NCBI GenBank assembly: GCA_002377605.1
Contig: DFQD01000096.1
Location: 1-54,847, forward strand
Direction: 5' to 3'
DNA: 54,847 nt
From: Gammaproteobacteria bacterium UBA3498
GTDB lineage: Bacteria > Pseudomonadota > Gammaproteobacteria > Pseudomonadales > Pseudohongiellaceae
This document shows, piece after piece, positions 18,347-27,360 of this stretch (positions are counted from its first letter, which is position 1; each line of letters begins with the position of its first letter). The translations under genes were made by a program, and so were the position numbers. The notes beneath the pieces were generated by a model. The model made no database searches, was not told where the DNA came from, and saw nothing but the letters and a program-made list of their open reading frames with translations.

Positions 18347-19530
18347 TATCGCCAAACCGGATCGAAGCCGGCTGCCTCCAGGCGTTGCGCTCTGACCTGC
18401 ATCCAAGAGGCTTGAAATTGGTCAGCATCACGGATATTTTCGGCTGTGACTTCAGACCATGCTGCCTCTAAAACCTCCTGACGACGAATCAACTCGCGAT
18501 TGTGTGCATCAATTTCATCCGTCCATACACCAATCTCTCGCCAGTAATTCACCGCACCCTCATGATATGGAACAACCCAGTCGAAAACCTGTCTGTCCAA
18601 AGCCCAGCCTATTGCACCAGGATCGGAATCTTTATAGTCGTCATAATTTTCATTTAAAGCCTTGACAAGGGCATACACGAGATCACTATCTTGTGTATCC
18701 AGCGTTGTTAAAAGAGGGTATGGATAAGTGCCCGCCTCAAGTGGATTTTCTTCACTAATGGCTGCACCACGCGTTGCATTATGCTTAGTAAAGTAAGGTG
18801 AAATTGCCAGCATCCTGTTCCAGCATTCTTCATCGTCGTGAGGGACTTCCAACCAGGTTATACCGCGAGGTGAAGCTTCAAGCCGATACGGAGGGCCAGA
18901 AACAGTTGCGCCAAACCCAACATCAACATCACCGTTGATTATTCCAATCCAATTCGCTTCGTAGCCAGGGAAATCAACACGTACAACGTCGTCCCAAGTC
19001 AGTCCTGCGCATGCTAAATGGGCTTCAACTGAAACATTGAGCGCAGGCGCAGCTCTAACAAACGGTACGCGGCGACCACGTAAACCAGCTATTGTTGTAA
19101 CCCCTGTATCTGAAGCAACTGCAATCGATTGATTACTCAGCCCGTTTGAAACCATGACTAATCGAAGAGGTTGAGGACCCCACTGTGAAACTGCAAACTG
19201 AAAAGTTCCTTCTTGCGCGAAATAAGTTGCTACCCCATTAGCGGTAAAATCAACTCGGCCAGTCTTAAGGGGTAATAGTCTTGAAATATCATTTTGTCCC
19301 GGAATTACACGCAGCGTGACATTAAACTTTTCCCGCAGCATAGCACCTATTGCAACGGCCTGATTATAGCCAGTAGTACCCAGGTTGTAGGCAGTCCAGG
19401 CCATTTGTCGAGGAAATGGGGATTGGTTCGATTGGCTTATTGAAGCACCAGTAGCCGCTAGCACCAGAACTACTGCGCTTATCTTAAATATCTTGCCATA
19501 TCCTGATGCTGGTGTTTTCAAATCCTTCAT
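18346..19530 (-). CDS. TAXI-family TRAP transporter solute-binding protein
   Basis: Periplasmic binding protein of 394 residues with an N-terminal signal segment (hydrophobic core about residues 17-32). The mature start YNLGTTGYNQAVAIGAML and the following RVIPGQNDISRLLPLKTGRVDF pattern are characteristic of TAXI proteins (TRAP-associated extracytoplasmic immunogenic). Such proteins capture small organic acids or amino acids such as glutamate and hand them to the fused permease. The start could be this ATG or a GTG two codons earlier at 19536; AGGAG lies five bases before the GTG and eleven before the ATG. The gene directly overlaps the permease gene by one base and follows the exported cysteine hydrolase gene by about 60 bases, so the three form one operon. 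Confidence 0.92.
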   Translation of the reverse strand: MKDLKTPASGYGKIFKISAVVLVLAATGASISQSNQSPFPRQMAWTAYNLGTTGYNQAVAIGAMLREKFNVTLRVIPGQNDISRLLPLKTGRVDFTANGVATYFAQEGTFQFAVSQWGPQPLRLVMVSNGLSNQSIAVASDTGVTTIAGLRGRRVPFVRAAPALNVSVEAHLACAGLTWDDVVRVDFPGYEANWIGIINGDVDVGFGATVSGPPYRLEASPRGITWLEVPHDDEECWNRMLAISPYFTKHNATRGAAISEENPLEAGTYPYPLLTTLDTQDSDLVYALVKALNENYDDYKDSDPGAIGWALDRQVFDWVVPYHEGAVNYWREIGVWTDEIDAHNRELIRRQEVLEAAWSEVTAENIRDADQFQASWMQVRAQRLEAAGFDPVWR

Positions 19531-19590
19531 AAACACTCTTTCTCCTGGAGATTACGACTTTCGAGCTGAAGAATACTAGACTGCGCTGCT

Positions 19591-20253
19591 TTATTCGATT
19601 AATTCGATGAATTCATCGGTTGAAAAGACATTGTGGCTTATCACCGGATAATCGATTTCAACTGCAGCCTCCATTTCCCGCATGTTAAATGCGCCCACTG
19701 CATCAGTAAGCATAGTGGTGTGGTAACCCAGCTCAACTGCATAACGCGCTGTAGATTCGATGCAGGTATTAGCGCGCATTCCAGCGAGTACGACATGATC
19801 TAGTCCATTTTGTTTTAACAAAAAGTCCAAATCAGTGTTGGCGAATCCACTAGATTGCCAATGCTGACGCGCTTCGATATCGCCAGGCTGCATTTGCAAA
19901 TCTGGGTGATACTCCACCGCCCAGGTTCCAGCCCTGAATACACGACCAGTGCCGCGAGCAAATTTCCAGCCAGCAGTATCACCTTCTTCCGAATGATGGT
20001 GAGGAACATATATTACTTTCACACCAGCATCTCTGGCTGCAGTTACCAGATTCTTCATGTTCTCAATAGCGTTATTTGCTTCTAGCGTTTCCTTTGACAA
20101 ATCGTAGAGCAGACCACCTTCAGAAAGAAATTCGTTATAGGGATCAACGAGCAAAATTGCAGTTCGACTCGGATCGTAATCATAGTCCTGTGAATTTGCC
20201 TCTACAGATAGGAAAATAGATAGAAGAAGAAACAGGCTAAATCTTTTAGACAC
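19591..20253 (-). CDS. Exported isochorismatase-like cysteine hydrolase
   Basis: Predicted amide-cleaving cysteine hydrolase of 220 residues. It has a signal peptide (about 1-21, ending ANSQ), which is unusual for a fold that is mostly cytoplasmic. The catalytic aspartate is in LLVDPYNEF (about residue 37) and the nucleophile in MRANTCIESTARYA (about residue 163). The position that normally holds the catalytic lysine, before SGFANTDL, reads HWQS, so histidine probably stands in. I recall this variant from other family members but cannot verify it here. The start is GTG at 20253 with AAAGGA eight bases upstream. It is first in an operon with the TAXI/TRAP genes, suggesting it releases the solute those proteins import. 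Confidence 0.88.
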   Translation of the reverse strand: MSKRFSLFLLLSIFLSVEANSQDYDYDPSRTAILLVDPYNEFLSEGGLLYDLSKETLEANNAIENMKNLVTAARDAGVKVIYVPHHHSEEGDTAGWKFARGTGRVFRAGTWAVEYHPDLQMQPGDIEARQHWQSSGFANTDLDFLLKQNGLDHVVLAGMRANTCIESTARYAVELGYHTTMLTDAVGAFNMREMEAAVEIDYPVISHNVFSTDEFIELIE

Positions 20254-20392
20254 GGTTAAGTTCCTTTATCGATTGTTGAATGGGCTTCAGTTTCAAATCG
20301 ATGCTAGAAGTATTTTAACGAGTATTCAAGCTTTAAGATCAGAATTGAATAAGGTGATCGAAACTCAGAGAGGCATTTGAAACTGAACACTA

Positions 20393-20398
20393 TATAAT
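20393..20398 (+). promoter_or_regulatory. Candidate -10 element for the propeller-amidohydrolase gene
   Basis: A consensus TATAAT lies 44 bases before the ATG at 20442, in the interval between divergent genes. No convincing -35 hexamer is seen 16-18 bases upstream, so this is a tentative call. Confidence 0.3.
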
Positions 20399-20441
20399 CT
20401 AGTCAAATTGTTAATTGAGTTTTTACTGGAACTGAATTCCC

Positions 20442-23400
20442 ATGTTTGCTGCCAATTTAGTGTGCCGATTTTTTTATCTTGTTGTGTTTATTTTTTTTCT
20501 TCCATTGGCTACATCTTCTGCCAATGACTTAGTCTTAAAAGAAAACGCAGAATCATTGCAGTTCACTGTCGATGAAGGCTCTTGGGTTTCAGTAAGCTTA
20601 TTGCCAGATGGTGATTCGTTTGTTTTCGACTTGCTGGGAGACATCTATCGCTTGGGCATAGATGGCGGTGAAGCAGCAGTGATTACCCGTGGCATGGGAT
20701 TTGATTCCCAACCTGTAGTTTCTCCTGATGGCAGCAAGATCGCATTTATCAGTGATCGTGACGGCAAAGATAATCTTTGGATAACCAATATCGACGGTAG
20801 CAATCCAATTAAGTTAAGTAGCGAAACGTATGCTGCATTGATCAGTCCTACCTGGAGTCCAGATGGTCAAAACATTGTTGTCACCAAACGTGCTAGAGAA
20901 ATAGAGCTGGTGCAATTCAATTTGGACGGCGGTACTGGAGTTGTAATCGAACAGTTAGATGACGATGGCGATACAGAAAGCGCACCAGGTGTTGGAGCTG
21001 AGTTCTCACCGGATGGCAACCATCTGTATTATGCTGAGCGACTTGGAGGTCCTGATGCTCCGGTGAGTAGTTTTCCAGTCACGCAAATCGTTCGTCTCGA
21101 TTTAAGTACAGGTACAAAGATTCAGGTCACCCGAGGTGAAGGTGGCGGAGTACGGCCAATCATCTCTCCCGATGGACGCTTGATGGTTTATGGAACGCGC
21201 TTCGAAACCAACACCGGCCTAAGAGTAAGAAATCTAGAAAGTGGCGATGATCAATGGCTCACATATCCCGTGCAAAGGGATACCCAAGAAAATTTTCGTC
21301 CATCAACTCGGGGCATGTTACCTGGTTATGAGTTTACGCCGGATAGTGACGCTATCATTCTTTCCAGTAATGGTCAGTTTCAGCGCATAGAAATCGAAGA
21401 CGGGGCAAGGACAACTGTTCCCTTTACCGCAAACGTAAATCTTGAGATTGGTCCAGACTTAACTCAACACTGGCGTGTGCCAACTGACCCCTTTACTGCA
21501 ACCTTAGTACAGGATGTCGATCTCGACCCAGACAAAGAAAATTACGTCGCCAGCATAATGACCCGTCTTTACACTTTGGAAAAAGGTGACGATGAACCGG
21601 AAGAACTTACACCTGACGACATGTGGGCATTTAAACCTGTTTATTCGCCAGACGGACGCTGGATTGCATTTGTAAACTGGACAGCTAATGACGGTGGACA
21701 CATCTGGAAGATTCGCTCAAATGGTAGTAGCAATCCACAACAGTTAACCGAAAATGCTGCCTTCTATACCGACATCGTATGGCAACCCGATGGTCAAAGA
21801 GTCTGGGCATTACGCGGAAACGAATGGATGCGTCATCAGACTTATAGTGAATTCGGGGGGCTCGGTATTCCATTGGAATTGTTTTCCGTGGATGAGGACG
21901 GTGGCGATGAACAGGCCATACTGGAAATTGGAGATGCCAGGGTTCCCCACTTCGGGCCTGAAGAAGATCGCATTTACCTGACGGATGAAGGCACTTTGTT
22001 TTCAGTAAATCTGGATGGTGGCGATCGGAAAGAACATATAAAAGTAACTGGACCCAGAGGCAATCGTTTCCCGGAAGAAGCCCCTGGTGCTGAAGAACTG
22101 CGCATCTCACCGGAAGGAAATTACGTTCTTGCTCATGTCATTAAACAAGTCTTCGTTGTCGGCTTACCAAGGGTTGGGGCCGCGATTCCGGAAGTTAATG
22201 TTAGAAGCGGATCAACCCCGGTTGCCAGGCTCACAGACGTTGGTGCGGACTATATAAGTTGGAGTGATGATGGCGAAACTGTTTTATGGGCCATGGGTTC
22301 AACTGTTTACGAACGGGAATTAGATTCAATTGAATTTAGAAGTGAAGATGAAGAAAACGAAGAAGATGAATCTTTGGAAGACGAAAGCGAAGAAGAAACT
22401 CCCTTTGTTCCGCTCGATGAACACACATCAGTGAACGCAACACGGTTTACAGTTACTTTTGAGCGCGATGCTCCGGAAGGAAATTTGTTAATCAGAGGCG
22501 CCAATGTGATTGCAATGGCGGGAAGTACTCTGACCCAAATGAGCAATCCATTACAGGATCAGGATTTACTAATTACTGACAATCGCATAGCCGCAATTGG
22601 AGCCAGAGGATCTTTCGAAATTCCTGAAGAGACGGATATCGTAGAAGCATACGGCAATTGGATTATCCCGGGTATGATCGACACTCATGCCCACTGGGAG
22701 TTTCGGGCAGGAGATGTCCTGGAGCCAACCAATTGGTCTGTAGCTGTGAACCTGGCCATGGGAGTAACATCTGGGCTCGATGTACAGACATCTAATCATG
22801 ACTATTTTGTATATCGGGATATGCAACAGAGTGGACAAATGATTGGGCAACGCGCATTCATGACCGGTCCGGGAATTTTCGGTATAAATGATTTTCAAAA
22901 CTATGATGCTGTGCACAGTTACCTGCGCCGCTACAGCGATCATTACAACACACCAAACATTAAGGCCTATATTTCTGGCAACAGAGAACAACGACAATGG
23001 GTAGTTAAGGCATCAGAAGATTTAGAGCTAATGCCAACTACCGAAGGTGGCGGGGATCAGAAGCTGGACCTTACTCATGCTATCGATGGTATGCACGGCA
23101 ATGAACATAATATGCCTGACACTCCATTTTTCGATGATATTGTCCAACTCTATGCCCAAACACGTACCGCATACACTCCTACTTTAATAGTTCAATACAA
23201 CGCCGAGGGTATGCGGGAATACTTCTTTACTCGTTCAGAAGTGTATGATGATCCAAAACTACAACGTTTCTATCCTCAAAATCGTTTGGATGAATTGACT
23301 CGACGCCGTCCCGTATGGTTAAGAGATGATGAATTTCGTTTTCGGGAAGGTGCAGAGGCCGCTGCGAAAATTCAACGTGAGGGGGGATTACTAGGTGTCG

Positions 23401-23744
23401 GTGGTCACGCAGAATTGCAGGGTATGAGTTTTCACTGGGAGATGTGGGCTTATGCTATGGGAGGAATGAGCACAGCTGAGATCCTTCGCGCTGCAACAAT
23501 TGATGCAGCTTTTATTATTGGTGCACCAGAAGATCTGGGATCAATTGAAGTTGGAAAATTGGCGGATATGGTAATTCTCAATTCAAATCCCTTGGATGAT
23601 ATTCGAAATAGTGTGGACATTGATCGAGTTATTCAGAATGGGCGACTCTATGACGGCGACACCTTGGAACAACAATGGCCAGATCAGGTTCCGTTTCCTG
23701 AAACCTGGTGGCAAACAGAAGAAGCATCTCCGCCAGGGTTTTAA
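20442..23744 (+). CDS. Exported amidohydrolase with N-terminal TolB/WD40-like propeller
   Basis: The 1100-residue product has a signal peptide (about 1-27). A long beta-propeller follows (about residues 40-620), built from repeats such as PVVSPDGSKIAFISDRDG, PTWSPDGQNIVV and PVYSPDGRWIAFVNW, typical of TolB/DPP-IV-type blades. A very acidic linker (about residues 630-655, mostly E and D) leads to a metal-dependent amidohydrolase domain with the THAHWEF motif (H749, H751), a later HG-NEHN segment and the C-terminal DLGSIEVGKLADMVIL signature. Such fusions are generally annotated as amidohydrolases, possibly imidazolonepropionase/prolidase-like, acting on peptides or amides. The gene is divergent from the TRAP operon and convergent with the TonB receptor gene. 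Confidence 0.9.
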   Translation: MFAANLVCRFFYLVVFIFFLPLATSSANDLVLKENAESLQFTVDEGSWVSVSLLPDGDSFVFDLLGDIYRLGIDGGEAAVITRGMGFDSQPVVSPDGSKIAFISDRDGKDNLWITNIDGSNPIKLSSETYAALISPTWSPDGQNIVVTKRAREIELVQFNLDGGTGVVIEQLDDDGDTESAPGVGAEFSPDGNHLYYAERLGGPDAPVSSFPVTQIVRLDLSTGTKIQVTRGEGGGVRPIISPDGRLMVYGTRFETNTGLRVRNLESGDDQWLTYPVQRDTQENFRPSTRGMLPGYEFTPDSDAIILSSNGQFQRIEIEDGARTTVPFTANVNLEIGPDLTQHWRVPTDPFTATLVQDVDLDPDKENYVASIMTRLYTLEKGDDEPEELTPDDMWAFKPVYSPDGRWIAFVNWTANDGGHIWKIRSNGSSNPQQLTENAAFYTDIVWQPDGQRVWALRGNEWMRHQTYSEFGGLGIPLELFSVDEDGGDEQAILEIGDARVPHFGPEEDRIYLTDEGTLFSVNLDGGDRKEHIKVTGPRGNRFPEEAPGAEELRISPEGNYVLAHVIKQVFVVGLPRVGAAIPEVNVRSGSTPVARLTDVGADYISWSDDGETVLWAMGSTVYERELDSIEFRSEDEENEEDESLEDESEEETPFVPLDEHTSVNATRFTVTFERDAPEGNLLIRGANVIAMAGSTLTQMSNPLQDQDLLITDNRIAAIGARGSFEIPEETDIVEAYGNWIIPGMIDTHAHWEFRAGDVLEPTNWSVAVNLAMGVTSGLDVQTSNHDYFVYRDMQQSGQMIGQRAFMTGPGIFGINDFQNYDAVHSYLRRYSDHYNTPNIKAYISGNREQRQWVVKASEDLELMPTTEGGGDQKLDLTHAIDGMHGNEHNMPDTPFFDDIVQLYAQTRTAYTPTLIVQYNAEGMREYFFTRSEVYDDPKLQRFYPQNRLDELTRRRPVWLRDDEFRFREGAEAAAKIQREGGLLGVGGHAELQGMSFHWEMWAYAMGGMSTAEILRAATIDAAFIIGAPEDLGSIEVGKLADMVILNSNPLDDIRNSVDIDRVIQNGRLYDGDTLEQQWPDQVPFPETWWQTEEASPPGF

Positions 23745-23769
23745 TGCGAACCGGCTATTTAGGGATAAA

Positions 23770-25863
23770 TTAAAAGGTTGCTTGCACACTAAAAGTATAA
23801 TCAGGATCGATGATCCAGTCCTGAATTTCGTAGCGTTTGACTACACCATCGGAGACGTGGCCTTCATAGAAAGTTTTTTCGAACACACGCCAGTCTCTAT
23901 TCCAAAAGTGAGAACCTGCTAATCGCAATCGAATATTTGGCGTAACGTTGTACTCGATAAACATTTCATCCAAATGAGGTAGAAAATCGGCCCCCTCAAA
24001 CAGTGACACATCCTGTCGAAGCCTTTGAGCACGTCTATGAGCTCTTACACCGTAAGCGAAATTTGTTCCTTCCACATCATGGCGAAAATTGACCCTAAAA
24101 TAATCGGAAGTAGAAAATCTTGTTGGCCGCTTCATCCCGGTAAACGGATCAGTAACTTCGGTGTCTTCATGGGTGTAAGACAGAGTAAGTACTGCTGACG
24201 GGAAGCCAATAAAACCGAAGCGTGTATTCAGATTTACATCGAGGCTCTTCTCTAAGGCATCACCAATATTTCCTATTCCTGAATCATCTTTGCCAACCAA
24301 TATTTTGTCGATATGCTCAGAAATATCTGCATATTGGTATCTGACCTCAATCGACCCTTGGTCATTAGCAAATCTTCTTTCGTAACTTAGGGAATAAGTC
24401 CAGGTAACCTCTGGTTCGAGATGAGGATTACCAAAATTAATCAGTTCATCGTCGATGTTTCGGCTGGCAACGAACTCGTTAAGATTTAATTGGCTCGCTG
24501 TGCGTTCAGCCAGGAATCTAAACTGATCAGTTGGTGTTAAGTCGTAACGAACTTCTAATCGCGGTTTTAGATAACGGAAACTACGATCGTTAGTTTGATT
24601 ATCTCTGTCCTGAAAAATCTTTGAATATTCTTCTGTTAATGCGGACTGCAGACTTAACTTGTCATTGAGCTGAATACTGTGAGTAACAAAAACTTCATAG
24701 CGATCTTCTTCAACAATTGCATTGGCGAATGAATCATCATTAAAAGCCCAGGTTCTATCCAGTGTATTAAATGCACCTTCTACACCATATTCCAATGTGT
24801 GCTTACCAATCACGCTTGTCATGGCGGAACGAAAGATCGTTTCCTCTTCGTCATAATCAGCAATACTAGAGAAGAAGCGTGAAGTTACATTGTTTGCAAT
24901 TACATCTTGTTTGATGGTGTCATCGTTCGTTCTATTGTTTACTACAAACAAAGTTTTTAAAAGGCCGATGTCGCCAATATTGAATTCGATATCGCCACCC
25001 ACTTCTATCTCATCATTAAGGTTTGCGATATCTCCTACTTCGATAGCGTTTGGTTCTAATGCTCCGCCGGCTCCAATGAGAAACTGATCCTCATGCCTGT
25101 CGTATCTCTGAGCATTGTCAGAAATCAGTCCATTCAGTTGGAGCAGCACACCATTTTGAAAGGTGTAAGCAAAATTTCCAGTAACTATGTGATTTCGTCG
25201 TGTTTGTGCGTTAAACAGATCACGAAATTCACGTAGTGTTCGATCTGAATTTAGAACGTGTTCGTCAACAAGATTAAGACGAGGCCTATTTTCGTATTGA
25301 TAACTTAAGCCAAACTCTAGTGGTCCCCTACTTGCATTGTATGAGGCTAGTATTGCTGGTTCCGGATCCATTCCATTGATGTCATTAACACCTGCATCGA
25401 CGAAACTCGAAGAGCTATTTTCTGCGCCCTCTTCCAGAATGACGTTGTAAATAATTCCCTCATTACGAATGTCCAGGCCTTCGGCGTTGCCACGAATAAG
25501 CTCAATTCTTTCAACCTGAGATGCCTGAATGCGAGCCAAGGCAGTAGACATATTATTAATCTTGCCTGACATACGGCGACCGTTCAGTAAAACCTGAGAA
25601 TCATTGGAACCGAAACCGCGAAAGTTTCCTCCGCCTCCTGGCCCAAAGCGCCGATTCAAAATCATTTCACCGCCCGGGATATAGCGAATCATGTCAGTGA
25701 GAGTTACCGCATTATATTGGGCAAAATAACTCGCTTCATAGATGATCGTAGATTCATCCTGCTGCTGTGCTATCAATGCAGTGGAAATTAACAACAAAAT
25801 GAGGACCACAATAAATTTGTGGCAAATCAGAATAGTTTTACAAGGCTGGCTTAATACTTTCAT
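23770..25863 (-). CDS. TonB-dependent outer-membrane receptor
   Basis: The 697-residue product has an N-terminal signal/hydrophobic segment (about 12-32). It then has a plug domain containing LTDMIRYIPG, RGFGSNDSQVLLNGRR and QVERIELIRG, and a long beta-barrel rich in alternating aromatic residues. It ends in F (SVQATF), the usual barrel terminus. No clear TonB box is readable in the short stretch before the plug. The family imports siderophores, vitamins, oligosaccharides or other large or scarce solutes; nothing in sequence fixes the ligand. The gene lies convergent to the amidohydrolase, 25 bases away, and divergent from the FMN dehydrogenase operon. A glycine run (GPGGGGNFRGFG) in the plug is typical of short oligopeptide/oligosaccharide-type receptors. 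Confidence 0.9.
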   Translation of the reverse strand: MKVLSQPCKTILICHKFIVVLILLLISTALIAQQQDESTIIYEASYFAQYNAVTLTDMIRYIPGGEMILNRRFGPGGGGNFRGFGSNDSQVLLNGRRMSGKINNMSTALARIQASQVERIELIRGNAEGLDIRNEGIIYNVILEEGAENSSSSFVDAGVNDINGMDPEPAILASYNASRGPLEFGLSYQYENRPRLNLVDEHVLNSDRTLREFRDLFNAQTRRNHIVTGNFAYTFQNGVLLQLNGLISDNAQRYDRHEDQFLIGAGGALEPNAIEVGDIANLNDEIEVGGDIEFNIGDIGLLKTLFVVNNRTNDDTIKQDVIANNVTSRFFSSIADYDEEETIFRSAMTSVIGKHTLEYGVEGAFNTLDRTWAFNDDSFANAIVEEDRYEVFVTHSIQLNDKLSLQSALTEEYSKIFQDRDNQTNDRSFRYLKPRLEVRYDLTPTDQFRFLAERTASQLNLNEFVASRNIDDELINFGNPHLEPEVTWTYSLSYERRFANDQGSIEVRYQYADISEHIDKILVGKDDSGIGNIGDALEKSLDVNLNTRFGFIGFPSAVLTLSYTHEDTEVTDPFTGMKRPTRFSTSDYFRVNFRHDVEGTNFAYGVRAHRRAQRLRQDVSLFEGADFLPHLDEMFIEYNVTPNIRLRLAGSHFWNRDWRVFEKTFYEGHVSDGVVKRYEIQDWIIDPDYTFSVQATF

Positions 25864-26117
25864 TAATGGCTACATACCTTTCTAATCCCGCTTCTTAACG
25901 CATACTTTAACTTATTGATTTTAATAGAGTATCAACTAGTAGGTACTATAGGATACTTGGGGAGGCAACTCGAAAACAAGTTTCAACGTTTGCGAAGGAA
26001 TACCTCCAGATAGAAACGTTACTGACATGACTAGACATCCGCCTGGGACCTCGATAGCTTTAGTTTTTCCTATCCAACTTATAACAATGAACAATCAACC
26101 CCTTAACGGAGGGTAGC
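25864..26117. promoter_or_regulatory. Divergent intergenic region
   Basis: A stretch of 254 bases between the minus-strand TonB receptor and the plus-strand FMN dehydrogenase. Promoters for both are expected here from orientation. I find no clear -35/-10 pair or operator palindrome that I would defend. Confidence 0.3.
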
Positions 26118-27332
26118 ATGACTCAGCGCCGAGAATTTCTTAAGTTTCTAGCAGCCAGTCCATTACTTACTAGTTACGAGACCTTCGCCCAGGAAGTCGA
26201 GGAAACTTTAGGGGAGCGACTTACAGATCCTTCCGAAGTTATAAACGTTTTCGAGATGGAAGCCGTTGCGAGAGAAAAAGTTCCTCCGGCGCACTTTGGT
26301 TATCTGGCTACTGGGGTTGATGGCGACATAACATTGAGAGCGAATCGCGCTGGGTTCACTCGCTTTCAGATTAAACCGAGAAGATTAGTTGACGTGAGTC
26401 AACCAGATTTGTCGGTAAACGTTTTGGGAGCTCAGGCGGATTCACCGATTTTCATTTGTCCGGTCGGAAGTCACCGAGCTTTTAATCCTGTGGAAGGTGA
26501 AATCGGTGTTGCTCGAGCTGCCGCCGCAAAGAATCATCACATGACTCTCTCGACTCAGGCCTCGACGCCAATTGAGGACGTAATCGAAGCAAGGGATGGT
26601 CCGATCTGGTTTCAGCTATATCCAACTAATCGCTGGGAATACACCGTAGCTATGTTGCAGCGAGCTGAACAAGCCGGTGCCACGGCAGTTGCCTTAACGA
26701 TAGATTTACCCGGGGGTCGAAATACTGAAACTCAATCAATTTTAATGCGGGAAGACACCCGCACTTGCTCCAACTGCCACACCGGACAAGCAAAGCCAAT
26801 TTTCGATGGTCTGGATATGCGCGGTGTCGGACTAAACGATCCTTCTCTAACCTGGGACGTCATCGGTCGAATCAAAGAAGTAACCGATATGAAAGTCCTC
26901 ATAAAAGGTATTGAAGTAGGAATCGATGCTACGCTTGCAATTGAAAATGGTGCTGACGGAGTTTGGGTATCCAATCACGGCGCAAGAGCAACTGAAACTG
27001 ACAGGGGATCGATTGAATGTTTACCGGAAATCGTCGCCGCGGTTAATGGTCGCATTCCAATCATTATCGACAGTGGCTTCCGACGTGGCACAGACATTTA
27101 TAAAGCATTGGCAATGGGTGCTGATGCTATCGGCATAGGTCGACCATATATCTGGGGACTTGGTGCCTTCGGTCAGGCTGGTGTTGAAAGGGTGTTAGAT
27201 TTATTGAATCGAGAATTACAAATCACCATGCAAGGCAGTGGCACACCTACTGTGCATTCGATAGGACCAGATTATATTTTAGATGCAGGTCGTCGTGTGC
27301 CACGGGGACGATTAGGCCGTGAGTTACTGTAA
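26118..27332 (+). CDS. Tat-exported FMN-dependent alpha-hydroxy-acid dehydrogenase
   Basis: Flavin enzyme of 404 residues from the L-lactate dehydrogenase/glycolate oxidase family, oxidising 2-hydroxy acids to 2-keto acids. A twin-arginine signal (RREFLKFLAAS) opens the protein. The barrel carries STQASTPIEDV, WFQLY, ALTIDLP, VLIKGI and the catalytic VSNHGAR with H287 and R290 (family norm HGGR), then IDSGFRRGTDIYKALAMGADAIGIGRP as the phosphate-binding end. A CSNCH sequence at C217-H221 matches a c-type heme motif inside the active-site lid region; see findings. GGAGG six bases before the ATG supports the start. The MBL hydrolase gene follows after 28 bases, so they are probably co-transcribed. 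Confidence 0.93.
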   Translation: MTQRREFLKFLAASPLLTSYETFAQEVEETLGERLTDPSEVINVFEMEAVAREKVPPAHFGYLATGVDGDITLRANRAGFTRFQIKPRRLVDVSQPDLSVNVLGAQADSPIFICPVGSHRAFNPVEGEIGVARAAAAKNHHMTLSTQASTPIEDVIEARDGPIWFQLYPTNRWEYTVAMLQRAEQAGATAVALTIDLPGGRNTETQSILMREDTRTCSNCHTGQAKPIFDGLDMRGVGLNDPSLTWDVIGRIKEVTDMKVLIKGIEVGIDATLAIENGADGVWVSNHGARATETDRGSIECLPEIVAAVNGRIPIIIDSGFRRGTDIYKALAMGADAIGIGRPYIWGLGAFGQAGVERVLDLLNRELQITMQGSGTPTVHSIGPDYILDAGRRVPRGRLGRELL

Positions 27333-27360
27333 TAACAGAAAACTTCATAAGGAAGGAAGT

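Noticed and set aside
21685..22110. Minus-strand open frame of 141 codons
   Set aside because: Antisense to repeated propeller blades of the amidohydrolase; repeats create long shadow frames.
22327..22410. GA-rich tract possibly a short tandem repeat
   Set aside because: It is explained by GAA/GAT codons of the acidic linker; no regular repeat unit.
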